A stretch of 64,000 nucleotides of DNA from Coleofasciculus sp937127375 (lineage in GTDB: Bacteria; Cyanobacteriota; Cyanobacteriia; Cyanobacteriales; Coleofasciculaceae), in assembly GCA_040218875.1 (NCBI GenBank), contig JAVJQP010000146.1, one strand, 5' to 3'. This document shows, piece after piece, positions 28,183 through 36,399 of the stretch. Under the pieces are notes generated by a model. It had not been told where the DNA came from, ran no database searches, and saw only the letters and a program-made list of their open reading frames with translations. Within the stretch, counting starts at the first letter, position 1; each line of letters starts with the position of its first letter. The translations under genes were made by a program, and so were the position numbers.

Positions 28183-28650
28183 ATGCAACGATTGAAAAAA
28201 TTACTCCTTCTATTCAAAAATTCTTGTGGGGACAGTGCATTTCTGGGTGCGATTGAACAGGTTGAGGGCATTGTCTCCAAGATTTTGTCTGTAGTGATGA
28301 TTGCTGTCATCTTGGTGGCAATGTTCGATCTGATTATCGTTCTCTCTCAACAATTATTGGTTGAACCTTTCGGTTTCTTTAATGAAAGCTTGTTTGAAAT
28401 TTTTGGGCTATTTTTAAATGTTCTGATTGCCCTGGAAATTCTGGAAAATATTACTGCTTATCTGCGGAAGCATGTTGTTCAAGTTGAACTGGTTATCGTC
28501 ACCTCCCTAATTGCCGTTGCCCGTAAAATTATCATTCTCAACCTTGACAAAACCGGAGGACTTGAAATTATTGGTTTAGCCCTGGCGATTCTCTCTCTCT
28601 CCATCAGTTACTGGATTATCCGCCGCACTACAGCAAAAAAAACTCATTGA
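28183..28650 (+). CDS. PsiE-family membrane protein
   Basis: About 155 residues from ATG at 28183 (MQRLKKLLLLF); an earlier in-frame start at 28144 adds 13 residues. There are about four membrane segments (VMIAVILVAMFDLIIVL, IFGLFLNVLIALEILENI, LVIVTSLIAVARKIIIL, LALAILSLSISYWII). The ALEILENI...VVQVELVIVTSLIAVARKIII pattern is that of the phosphate-starvation-inducible PsiE family, whose molecular function is unknown. It is followed 68 bp later by narM in the same direction, but a heptamer repeat lies between and co-transcription is uncertain. Confidence 0.75.
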   Translation: MQRLKKLLLLFKNSCGDSAFLGAIEQVEGIVSKILSVVMIAVILVAMFDLIIVLSQQLLVEPFGFFNESLFEIFGLFLNVLIALEILENITAYLRKHVVQVELVIVTSLIAVARKIIILNLDKTGGLEIIGLALAILSLSISYWIIRRTTAKKTH

Positions 28651-28718
28651 ATTTGTCTTATGTCATATTATTTCAGCTTAAACAGTGACCATCTCCTTAC
28701 ATAATTGTGATTTAAACT

Positions 28719-29171
28719 ATGACTCACTTCTTCCAATTTGAGCAAGATTTCGTCGATTCCTTACGCTGCATCCCTATGCAGGTACGAATGAAATTAGACA
28801 CCTGTGGCGTCAAACTTAAATTAGCCCACTGGCATCAATTCACCCAGCAAGAACGTCAGACGTTAGTGGAAATGCCCACAACCACAGCCCAAGAAAGCCA
28901 AGCCTATCAGCAGTATTTACAAAAATTAGTGACGAATTATACCGGGAAACCTGCCTCAGAACTGCCTATCGATCCTAATCCAGCCTGGATGGACGCGACG
29001 ATAATTCCTGAGGATGTTCAAACGAAAGCCCAAGAATTTGGCGTTTCCCTCATGCCTGAACAGTGGGAAGCTCTAACTCCCACCCAGCGCTTTGCCCTAA
29101 TTAAACTTAGTCGCCCTAGTCATGAAAACCGAAACTTTTTGCCTGCACTCAAAGAATTTAAGATCATTTAA
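28719..29171 (+). CDS. narM: Nitrate reductase-associated protein NarM
   Basis: 150 residues. NarM is a cyanobacterial protein needed for nitrate reductase (NarB) activity. The N-terminus FQFEQDFVDSLRCIPMQVRM, then KLDTCGVKLKLAHWHQFTQ and ERQTLVEMPTTTAQE, are diagnostic of the family. A second related half near 95-150 (KAQEFGVSLMPEQWEALTPTQRFALIKL) repeats the pattern. NarM is normally near nitrate-assimilation genes or alone; here no narB, nirA or nrt gene is present. No clear NtcA box (GTA-N8-TAC) is seen upstream. Confidence 0.9.
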   Translation: MTHFFQFEQDFVDSLRCIPMQVRMKLDTCGVKLKLAHWHQFTQQERQTLVEMPTTTAQESQAYQQYLQKLVTNYTGKPASELPIDPNPAWMDATIIPEDVQTKAQEFGVSLMPEQWEALTPTQRFALIKLSRPSHENRNFLPALKEFKII

Positions 29172-29229
29172 GTAAATCGTTATTTGTCTTATGTCATTGC
29201 TCACTGTTCCCTGACAATTCATAATGCCC

Positions 29230-31143
29230 TTAATTTAATGCCATGCGATTTAAGGAATTAGAAATTGACGATTGAGATGATCGAACATTTGAATCTACCT
29301 GCTTTTGATAGACCTTTGAACAACAGTACTGCTGTAGATTAGGTTCAATGGGGATTTCAATCACAAACTCTGTTCCCTGACCTGGTGACGAAAAGCACTT
29401 GAGATGTCCACCATGCTTTTCCACCACGATCTGATAACTAATAGATAAGCCTAATCCCGTACCCTTACCAACAGGTTTGGTCGTAAAGAAGGGGTCAAAT
29501 AGTCGCTGCTTAACGGAATCGGGAATACCCACGCCATTATCGGCAATCCGAATAGCAATCCAGTTTTCGTTGATCACCTGCGTACCAACCTCAATCATGG
29601 GGTTTTTGGATGAAGTACTCTCGCCCAATGCGCCTTTCTCTAACTCTTCTTCTAAGGCATCAAGTGCGTTACACAGAATATTCATGAACACTTGGTTCAA
29701 TTGTCCTGCATAGCACTCGATCAAGGGTAAGTCACCATAGTTTTTGACAACGGTAATGGTGCTTTGCCTTGCTTTTCCTTTGATGCGGCTTTGCAGAATC
29801 AACAGGGTATTATTAATGCCTTCATGAATATCCACCGAGGTTTTCTCAGCACGATCCAGATGGGAGAAGTTCCGCAGCGATCGCACGATTTGATAGATCC
29901 GATCTGCCCCCACTTTCATCGAATGCAGTAATTTCGGCAGATCGGTAGTAATAAAATTGAGGTCAATCAGCTCGATATGCTCTTGAACGTTAGCTGAGGG
30001 TTGGGGACTGGATTCTTGATAAAGTTCGAGTAACTCTAATATATCCTGAAAGTATTGCTCGGCGTAATTCAGGTTCCCATAGATAAAGTTGACCGGGTTG
30101 TTAATTTCATGAGCGACGCCAGCAACTAATTGCCCTAAACTCGACATTTTTTCGGAGTGGACGAGTTGAGCTTGAGTATGTTTGAGCTTTTGCAGGGCGT
30201 CTTGCAGTTGCTGAGTCTGTTGTTCCAACTGGGCTTGCGATCGCCGCAGTTGATGTTCGACTTGCTTACGTTCCTTAATTTCCCGTCTGAGTCGCTGATT
30301 GACCTGTACCAGTTCAGCCGTGCGTTCGGTAACTCGTCTTTCTAAATCATCATGAGCATTTTGTAGTGCTTGTTGTGCCAGTTTGCGTTCAGTGATATCG
30401 CGGACTACCTTGGTAAACCCGCGCAATCGCCCTTTCTTGTCGTACAGCGCTGTAATCACTGCATTTGCCCAAAACCTTGATCCATCCTGGCGAACTCGGT
30501 AACTTTCATCCTCAAACCGACCGTTTTCTGCCGCGATTTTCAGGGCTTGCTGTAGTTTACCTGCTTGAACATCTTCGGGTAAATAAAATCGAGACACGGA
30601 TTCACCGAGAATCTCTTCTTCTTGATACCCGTTAATCCGTTCAGCACCCTGATTCCAACTGATGACCCGTCCCTCTGGGTCGAGCATATAAATGGCATAG
30701 TCTTTGACATTTTCCACCAGACAACGGAAGCGTTCTTCACTATCGCGTAGGGCTTCCTTAGATTGCTTGCATTCCGTTTGATCACGCACCACAGCGTAGA
30801 CCAATTTGTTTTCGGGATGGATTGAGACATTCCATAACAGCGATTTGTAAGACCCATCAGCACAACGACAGCGATTTCTAAAGCGGATCGATGCAGTCGG
30901 ATTACGGGTTAGGGTTTCTAGCTTCGCGATTGTTACCGGGTGGTCGTGCGGATGGATCAAGTTCAGCCAAGGTTGCGCTAAAAGTTCCTGGTGAGTAAAG
31001 CCGAGTGTTTCCTCCCATCGCGGATTAAGCTGCTGGAAATGACCATCTTCCCCCAACACGCACAGCATATCCAAAGAGAGCGTGAAAAAAGGATCGGAAG
31101 CCTGACTCCCGGTGCTTGAGGTTGGCGGTAAAAAATTTAGCAT
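29230..31143 (-). CDS. PAS-PAS sensor histidine kinase
   Basis: 637 residues, with no membrane segment, so a soluble sensor. PAS domain 1 is at about 17-130 and PAS domain 2 at about 140-258, each followed by PAC-like regions (VVRDQTECKQ, VVRDITERK). A long coiled coil (about 260-340, ERRVTERTAELVQVNQRL) leads to the phosphoacceptor His in LVAGVAHEINNPVNFI at about 350. The HATPase domain (N box NQVFMNILCNALDAL, G1 IADNGVGIP, G2 GKGTGLGLSI) ends near 600. The C-terminal tail of about 40 residues is Ser/Asn-rich. No response regulator is adjacent. Confidence 0.92.
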   Translation of the reverse strand: MLNFLPPTSSTGSQASDPFFTLSLDMLCVLGEDGHFQQLNPRWEETLGFTHQELLAQPWLNLIHPHDHPVTIAKLETLTRNPTASIRFRNRCRCADGSYKSLLWNVSIHPENKLVYAVVRDQTECKQSKEALRDSEERFRCLVENVKDYAIYMLDPEGRVISWNQGAERINGYQEEEILGESVSRFYLPEDVQAGKLQQALKIAAENGRFEDESYRVRQDGSRFWANAVITALYDKKGRLRGFTKVVRDITERKLAQQALQNAHDDLERRVTERTAELVQVNQRLRREIKERKQVEHQLRRSQAQLEQQTQQLQDALQKLKHTQAQLVHSEKMSSLGQLVAGVAHEINNPVNFIYGNLNYAEQYFQDILELLELYQESSPQPSANVQEHIELIDLNFITTDLPKLLHSMKVGADRIYQIVRSLRNFSHLDRAEKTSVDIHEGINNTLLILQSRIKGKARQSTITVVKNYGDLPLIECYAGQLNQVFMNILCNALDALEEELEKGALGESTSSKNPMIEVGTQVINENWIAIRIADNGVGIPDSVKQRLFDPFFTTKPVGKGTGLGLSISYQIVVEKHGGHLKCFSSPGQGTEFVIEIPIEPNLQQYCCSKVYQKQVDSNVRSSQSSISNSLNRMALN

Positions 31144-31598
31144 TTTATAGCTGGGGCTTTATTATGGGAACTCTTATCTTTATTGTTATGTTCTTTCAGA
31201 TAAAGAGTTGTAGATGCGGTTTCCCCGGTTATGCATTCGTCTCCTTACGCTTAAGTTTAAAGGAGTTTAGACCTAACGCTTCGCTTTAATGATTAGAATT
31301 TCTACTGGATATGATTAGTTTTGTCTATAACTTAACCCGATAAGTCAGTACATGGCGCACGAGGCGTCTTTGGTGTCAACTTAATGGTTAGCTGGGCAGT
31401 TGTATAGGCGATCGCGTTTGGGTCGATGGCAGTCTTAATTCTTTGTCAAACAAAGACTTGATGCACAGGGACAATTGTAGCACGGCTGACCTATTCGCCA
31501 CACCCCACACCCTACACCCAGTTTGACAGCCTGTCTTTTGACAATGGTTTGCCGCTTTGCCAGAATCAAGAGCCAAATATTATCAGCTTCAGTGTCCC
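31144..31598. other. Intergenic region, no gene seen
   Basis: About 455 bp between a minus-strand kinase start and a plus-strand gene. It includes a GCGC-rich short repeat near 31354-31368 and one GCGATCGCG octamer at 31409. No supported ORF; open frames on the minus strand are low-quality. Confidence 0.4.
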
Positions 31599-31940
31599 AT
31601 GTCCAAAATCTCTTCTCACCACCACAAGCCTCAAGTTTTTGCCATCGGAATTGCTCCACTGGGAATCGTATCTATTGGTGTAGTCCCCATGGGAGTAATT
31701 TCAATTGGCTTTGTTCCCATGGGAGTGTTCTCCCTAGGTTCTGTAGCCATGGGAGTCTTCTCTGCTGGGTTAGTTTCTATGGGAACGGTAGCTGTTGGTT
31801 TTCAAACGATGGGCTTAGTGAGTATTGGTTCAATGGGTATGGGGAATATTCGTATTCCTATCGGCGCTGAAGAATCCCTCTTTCATCCCGACAATCATTC
31901 TCTTCCCACGCCAAACCAACCCAATCACGATTCTCACTAA
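31599..31940 (+). CDS. Glycine-punctuated pentapeptide membrane protein
   Basis: About 113 residues from ATG at 31599 (MSKISSHHHKPQVFAIG). Residues 17-85 are about thirteen consecutive five-residue units beginning with glycine, G-x-V-(S/P)-(I/M), as in GIVSIGVVPMGVISI. Alternate units give a ten-residue superrepeat (GxxSxGxxPM) and a 30-bp DNA repeat with CCCATGGG. The segment is strongly hydrophobic. Glycine-pentapeptide sequences like this occur in several bacteria but I know no function. The N-terminus is His-rich and the C-terminus is polar. It could be a membrane-embedded or beta-helical fibre. Confidence 0.65.
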   Translation: MSKISSHHHKPQVFAIGIAPLGIVSIGVVPMGVISIGFVPMGVFSLGSVAMGVFSAGLVSMGTVAVGFQTMGLVSIGSMGMGNIRIPIGAEESLFHPDNHSLPTPNQPNHDSH

Positions 31941-31981
31941 GTTGTCATTGGTCATTGGTCATTAGTCATTGGTCATTTGTT
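31941..31981 (+). repeat. Heptamer array
   Basis: Repeats of TCATTGG/TCATTAG, the complement of the ATGACCA unit, immediately after the stop of the glycine-pentapeptide gene. It belongs to the same STRR-like family as at 5943-6018. Confidence 0.8.
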
Positions 31982-31996
31982 CTAAAAAACTGAAAA

Positions 31997-32842
31997 TTAT
32001 CGGTGAAACGGTATTAAAAATAGCGGCAAACATGATAATAAACACCAGATAAGTAAGTATAGATGAGTTGGGTTAGGTAAATGTATGTCAGCTAAGAGCG
32101 CTTCTATCCGTTCCTCAAGACGATTTTTAGGTGCAGTACAGCTAAAAGCCGCACAAACACTTTCAGAATGCATCAGCGGTGTGCTTACAACCGTCAACAG
32201 GGATTCCGCTAACAGTAAAAAATCAACCCGTTGTGCTGCCCATTGATCGGCTCTGATTTCTCGTAACAGTAATAGTTCTTGCCATAGCGCTTCTGTATTA
32301 GTTAATCCATAAGAGAATCGCCGCATCCAGCCCAACCAAAAGAACCAAAATGTATCCCGATAATGAAAATGTCCGTCTTCATGGGTGAGAACCGCTTGCA
32401 AATGATCAGTATCCAGTGTCTCTAATAAGCCTTGACTCACCACCAGTTCCGGTTGCCAAAATCCGACTTGAGCGCTAAAAACTAAGGGTGTGTCGAGAAG
32501 GCGGATTGCTCTACCATGAAGGGTTTGCTGAGGATAGGTGCGAACCTGTTGCCGAGAATGCCATCCGGCAAACGCCAGTTTCAACCCTGACACTCCCACA
32601 AATCCTAAGAAAGTGCCAGCTAACCCATAACTGAACCAGCCCTCCCATCGCCAAACCATTTGCCCTTGGGGTCCCATGCAGACGATAGAGATTGCTGTCA
32701 TCATCAGTAGCAGTGGCGGAAATAAGAACTTGGTTAAAGCATTTTGCCAGCGCTGCTGATAATTACTCTCGTTTCCTGACCAACTGATTCGGGTTAACCA
32801 AGCCACGGCTAAAGCACTCAGAATTAGGATTAGATGAATCAT
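31997..32842 (-). CDS. M56-family membrane metallopeptidase (BlaR1/MecR1-like), without sensor domain
   Basis: 281 residues with about four membrane segments and a zinc-binding HEDGH motif (HExxH) in LTHEDGHFHYRD at about residue 151. Related BlaR1/MecR1 proteins add a C-terminal extracellular penicillin-binding sensor, which is absent here. Its start overlaps the stop of the BlaI-type regulator (32839-32842, ATGA), so the two are coupled. By analogy it would cleave or relieve the repressor in response to a signal; the signal in cyanobacteria is unknown. Confidence 0.85.
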   Translation of the reverse strand: MIHLILILSALAVAWLTRISWSGNESNYQQRWQNALTKFLFPPLLLMMTAISIVCMGPQGQMVWRWEGWFSYGLAGTFLGFVGVSGLKLAFAGWHSRQQVRTYPQQTLHGRAIRLLDTPLVFSAQVGFWQPELVVSQGLLETLDTDHLQAVLTHEDGHFHYRDTFWFFWLGWMRRFSYGLTNTEALWQELLLLREIRADQWAAQRVDFLLLAESLLTVVSTPLMHSESVCAAFSCTAPKNRLEERIEALLADIHLPNPTHLYLLIWCLLSCLPLFLIPFHR

Positions 32843-33258
32843 TGTTCCTCCCTCGCTTCGCGGATGGCTTGCAAACGCTGGGCGATCGCGTCGAGTTGTT
32901 CTAGACTAGCTTGGTCGAGACTGTCGGCAAAGGCGGCGATGATATCCGGATTTCCCACCGCCAGGAATCGCTTCAACTGATCATGGGCTTGCAGCATCCG
33001 CGCCTGCTCCTGCGAGAGCAAGGGTTGCCAACGAAATGCCCGATCTTGGCGATCGCACGTTAGCCAGCCTTTTTGGGTGAGGCGGCGCAATACCGTGGTT
33101 ACGGAAGCATAGGCTAACTCTCGGTCTGGATCAGCTAAGATTCGTTCGTGGACATCTTTGGTGGTAGCGGAACCGAGTTGCCAAATAATCTCTAAGATTT
33201 CTGCCTCTAATGGACCAAGGGAGAGTTGTTTGGGGCGGTAACTGGGCATAGGAACCAT
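32839..33258 (-). CDS. BlaI/MecI/CopY-family transcriptional repressor
   Basis: 139 residues. The N-terminal winged helix (LGPLEAEILEIIWQLGSATT, ELAYASVTTVLRRLTQKGWL) is the Penicillinase_R pattern. The C-terminus (LDQASLEQLDAIAQRLQAIR) is a dimerising helix. An ATG at 33249 (MPSYRP) is an alternative start. It overlaps the M56 peptidase by 4 bp, forming the classic repressor-protease unit, and the two genes probably regulate their own expression. Confidence 0.9.
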   Translation of the reverse strand: MVPMPSYRPKQLSLGPLEAEILEIIWQLGSATTKDVHERILADPDRELAYASVTTVLRRLTQKGWLTCDRQDRAFRWQPLLSQEQARMLQAHDQLKRFLAVGNPDIIAAFADSLDQASLEQLDAIAQRLQAIREAREEQ

Positions 33259-33391
33259 AGAGATGCAATTAAAATCAGGGAATTGGATACCCAGTTTACC
33301 CGAATTTGACTTTAAAAGCTGATTTGATATTGGCTTGGATACACTTATCGCGGCTCAAACAGCTAACCTGCTAAATTGGGATGCTTCCAAT

Positions 33392-34519
33392 TTATCCCCA
33401 CAGCCGACGCCGAGGAGATCCATTGAGACGTTGATGAGTATCAGCTAGCAAACCAGGAATATCCAGTTGTTCCGGACAACGGGGTAAGCAGTCACCACAG
33501 CTTGTACACCGATTCCCTTTCACCCCAGCAAACCAGTGACCCGCATTTTCAAACATGCCATAGCGGTATGTCCCGTAATCTGTCATATCATAAGCTACAG
33601 CTAAATTCCGCAGCCTTAATACCTCTGGAATATTAATCATTTCCGGACAGGGTAAACATTGGTAACATTGGCTACAGCGATCCGTTCCCAAAGCCGTGTG
33701 AGCTTGGGTTTCTAATCGAGAAAATACCTCGATTTCCTGGGGAGTCAGGGAGCCATCTTGATCTGCAACGGCTAACGGTGCGTCCAATTCCTGTGGATTA
33801 GCAGGTCCTACACTCAAGGTGGTAATTCGGCGATCGCTCAATAAAAAACGATAGTTCAACTCCAGTGGCGAGAAGGGATAGCAGAGTTCAACCAGTTTCG
33901 CTGGGGGATTGTACAATCGTCCACCCTTATCCGCCGGAGATATGATAAACACCCCCATATCCTTCTGGTGCGCTAATTCTACGGCTGGAGCATGGCGCTG
34001 AAAGACGTAGTAATAATGTAGGTTGATAAATTCAAATAAATTGGTCTGGATTGCCGCTAATATGACCTCTAGGGGAGCATGAGTGGAAAAGCCAAGGTGT
34101 CTTATCCGACCCTCTGCTAAGGCGTCTTGTATCGCCTGCATACACCCTCTAGGGGAATCGACCCAGGTCAGATGTTCCCAGGTGTTGATCCCATGAATGG
34201 CTAAGCAATCCAGATAGTCGAGCTGTAGACGCTCTAAGGATTCATCAATCCACTGATCCATGACCTGAGAATCAGGCGTTGGCGGTAGCTTGGTGGTAAT
34301 CGTGAGTTGTTCTCGGGGTACGGGTAATTTTTTGAGGATATTCCCCAAATATGGCTCACTCTTACCATAACTACGGGCGGTTTCTAGATGATTAATCCCA
34401 TTCGCGATCGCGTGCTGTATGGTTTTATCAGCATCGGACTCACCCGCCAAGCAGCGCATGGTTCCCAGGGAAAACACGGATAGCCACAGATTGGTTTTCC
34501 CAAACCGTCGATAATGCAT
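33392..34519 (-). CDS. Aldo/keto reductase with C-terminal 4Fe-4S region
   Basis: 375 residues. The aldo/keto reductase barrel occupies about 1-270 with HLETARSYGKSE (active-site Tyr), TTKLPPT (Lys), AIHGINTW (His) and a late GPANPQE region. The residue equivalent to the usual active-site Asp is Glu here. Two cysteine clusters follow: CSQCYQCLPCPEMINIP (about 282-298) and CTSCGDCLPRCPEQLDIP (about 335-352), as in Fe-S reductases of the COG1453 type. Substrate is unknown. It lies 18 bp upstream-adjacent, same strand, to the bifunctional nuclease gene, so the two may be co-transcribed. Confidence 0.88.
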   Translation of the reverse strand: MHYRRFGKTNLWLSVFSLGTMRCLAGESDADKTIQHAIANGINHLETARSYGKSEPYLGNILKKLPVPREQLTITTKLPPTPDSQVMDQWIDESLERLQLDYLDCLAIHGINTWEHLTWVDSPRGCMQAIQDALAEGRIRHLGFSTHAPLEVILAAIQTNLFEFINLHYYYVFQRHAPAVELAHQKDMGVFIISPADKGGRLYNPPAKLVELCYPFSPLELNYRFLLSDRRITTLSVGPANPQELDAPLAVADQDGSLTPQEIEVFSRLETQAHTALGTDRCSQCYQCLPCPEMINIPEVLRLRNLAVAYDMTDYGTYRYGMFENAGHWFAGVKGNRCTSCGDCLPRCPEQLDIPGLLADTHQRLNGSPRRRLWG

Positions 34520-34537
34520 TTCTCATCTTTGTATCAT

Positions 34538-35044
34538 TTAAGCTTCACCGCCCGTTTTAAATCCTTTATGCTGGGAAAAGTCTTCCGGTCGGATGCTCGA
34601 TACAAACTCTCGGAAAGCCTGTCGTTCCTCTTCATCCGCATCTCGATCAACGGGTATTGATGCATCAGCGATAACTTCTTCCATCACCCAGATTGGACTA
34701 TCTGTGCGAAGCGCGATCGAGATCGCATCACTCGGTCTAGCATCAATTTCTTTTTTGGCTTCACCCTGACGAACGCAGAGGATCGCATAGAAGGTATTAT
34801 CTTGGAGGGAGTGGATAATAATCCGCTCCAACTTCATCTCCCATGTTTCCATGAGACCCACAAACAGATCATGTGTCAGAGGGCGGGGAGCTTTTTGGCG
34901 TTCCAAAGCGCTGATAATTGCTTTTGCCTGATCTTGTCCAATGTAAATCGGCAGAGCGCGTCGCTCTAGTGAGTCTTTCAGCAGCACGATTGGGCTACGG
35001 GTGACAGCATCTAATGCAATTCCAGCAACTTTCATTTCAATCAT
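34538..35044 (-). CDS. Bifunctional nuclease family protein (DUF151)
   Basis: 168 residues. Motifs LPIYIGQDQAKAIISALE, RPLTHDLFVGLMETW, and DARPSDAISIALRTDSPIWV define the BFN/DUF151 family, which in plants and bacteria shows RNase and DNase activity; the cyanobacterial role is unknown. It is divergent from ribE. It may share a transcript with the downstream aldo/keto reductase (18 bp gap). Confidence 0.9.
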   Translation of the reverse strand: MIEMKVAGIALDAVTRSPIVLLKDSLERRALPIYIGQDQAKAIISALERQKAPRPLTHDLFVGLMETWEMKLERIIIHSLQDNTFYAILCVRQGEAKKEIDARPSDAISIALRTDSPIWVMEEVIADASIPVDRDADEEERQAFREFVSSIRPEDFSQHKGFKTGGEA

Positions 35045-35583
35045 TAGCTTAGCCTCTAGAATACAGTCGGCGTCGAGGGCATCAAAGCGAAGCAGTCAAG
35101 CCACATTGGATGGATTAAAACTAGAACAAGTATACTACTTTTCCTTTACTTCACCGATTAACCCCAAAATCAGTCCTCTATCATTGAATTGGACACAGAT
35201 CAAAAAGATTATCTTCTCCAAGTATGCCCCAGTCTCAGGACGTTTGTTTCGGGACTTTATGAAAAAAACACATAACCGTTTATCCTTGTCCCCAATAGCT
35301 CTCTAGTGGTTAATCTCCCTCGCTTTGGTGAACTGCCACCTCCTTGCTTTATCTCCTAACGTTAAGATAGACTCGTTTTGATCAGCTATGAAGTAAGTGC
35401 TTCAAGTGCTTAAATTGTCACTCTGGCTTGATGTATATCGCGGTACTTGGGTAGTACCAATCGTTAAACACTGGTTAGTTCAGAAGAGTTTCTTAGTTAG
35501 ACTTACTCTTCACTACCTACAAAATCATTTTATCACGAAGCCTCTATAATCGGCGATCCACGACCAGCTACTTTGATAACATC
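35045..35583. other. Divergent intergenic region with a probable ribE promoter
   Basis: About 540 bp. A TATAAT at 35545-35550, preceded by AT-rich sequence without a clear -35, lies about 35 bases before the ribE GTG and could be its -10 element. No gene is supported; the 101-codon frame overlapping the nuclease start is a shadow. Confidence 0.4.
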
Positions 35584-36279
35584 GTGTTCACAGGATTAAT
35601 TCAAGCACTAGGCACCCTGCAACCGCTAGGCGGCGATCGTTTTCAGTTGTCTTGTCTTCCTGACAAGGCAGCCTTAATTCTACACAATCTTGCCATTGGT
35701 GATAGTGTAGCCGTCGATGGAATATGCTTGACTGTTGAAGAAATTTTGTCCCAAGGTTTTGTGGCAACAGCTTCAGATGAAACCTTGAGCCGTACTACTC
35801 TGGGGGAACGACATCAAGCCGCCACTTATGTGAATTTGGAAACATCGATACGAGTAGGCAGTAAACTAGGGGGACATTTTGTCACGGGTCACATTGATGG
35901 CATTGGTTCACTTCAGAATTCTGTAAAAACCTCAAATTCCTGGATTATGTGTTTTACTGCACCAGCATCCTTACAAAAGTCATGGCAGCGTCACATTGCT
36001 CGGTTTTTGGTGCCAAAGGGAAGTATTGCAGTCAATGGCGTCAGTTTAACCATTGCTGAGTGTGATCCCCAAGGGAGTTGGTTTAAGGTGGCAGTTATTC
36101 CCCACAGTTATGCCCAAACTAATTTGAGTTATTTGCAGCCAGGAAGCTGGGTGAACTTAGAAAGCGATATTTTAGGCAAGTATGTTGAGAGATTACTCGG
36201 GTATCAAGTCCCAAGTGCGAATTCTTTACCCATGAATGATATTTCACCTGAATTCCTTGCCGAGCATGGGTATTTGTGA
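35584..36279 (+). CDS. ribE: Riboflavin synthase, alpha subunit
   Basis: 231 residues from a GTG start (FTGLIQALGTL). Riboflavin synthase dismutates two molecules of 6,7-dimethyl-8-ribityllumazine. Two internal lumazine-binding repeats are clear: the first with IGDSVAVDGICLTVE and GGHFVTGHIDG, the second with KGSIAVNGVSLTIAE and NLESDILGKYVERL. Length is close to the family's 200-220 residues plus a short C-terminal extension. It is divergent from the DUF151 gene and convergent with fba, with a terminator between them. Confidence 0.95.
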   Translation: MFTGLIQALGTLQPLGGDRFQLSCLPDKAALILHNLAIGDSVAVDGICLTVEEILSQGFVATASDETLSRTTLGERHQAATYVNLETSIRVGSKLGGHFVTGHIDGIGSLQNSVKTSNSWIMCFTAPASLQKSWQRHIARFLVPKGSIAVNGVSLTIAECDPQGSWFKVAVIPHSYAQTNLSYLQPGSWVNLESDILGKYVERLLGYQVPSANSLPMNDISPEFLAEHGYL

Positions 36280-36343
36280 ATTAGGATATTCTTACTGTTC
36301 CCTGTGGCACACCGAGCCAAGTTGAGGTGTTCCCTCACCCAAA

Positions 36344-36370
36344 AATCCCCCGTTGGGTTAACGGGGGATT
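36344..36370. terminator. Bidirectional-looking terminator hairpin
   Basis: The arms AATCCCCCGTT (36344-36354) and AACGGGGGATT (36360-36370) form an 11-bp stem with a GGGTT loop. AAAAA precedes the left arm, which gives a U-run for minus-strand transcripts, so it would terminate fba; it also lies about 65 bp after ribE. Confidence 0.8.
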
Positions 36371-36399
36371 AGCTCAAATGGGTATTACGCGGTTAACGA

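Noticed and set aside
28651..28718. NtcA site upstream of narM
   Set aside because: I looked for GTA-N8-TAC and did not find it; GT and AC occur 12 bases apart, which is not the right spacing.
35001..35306. 101-codon + strand ORF overlapping the DUF151 start
   Set aside because: The first part is antisense to a conserved gene and the rest is intergenic without coding character.
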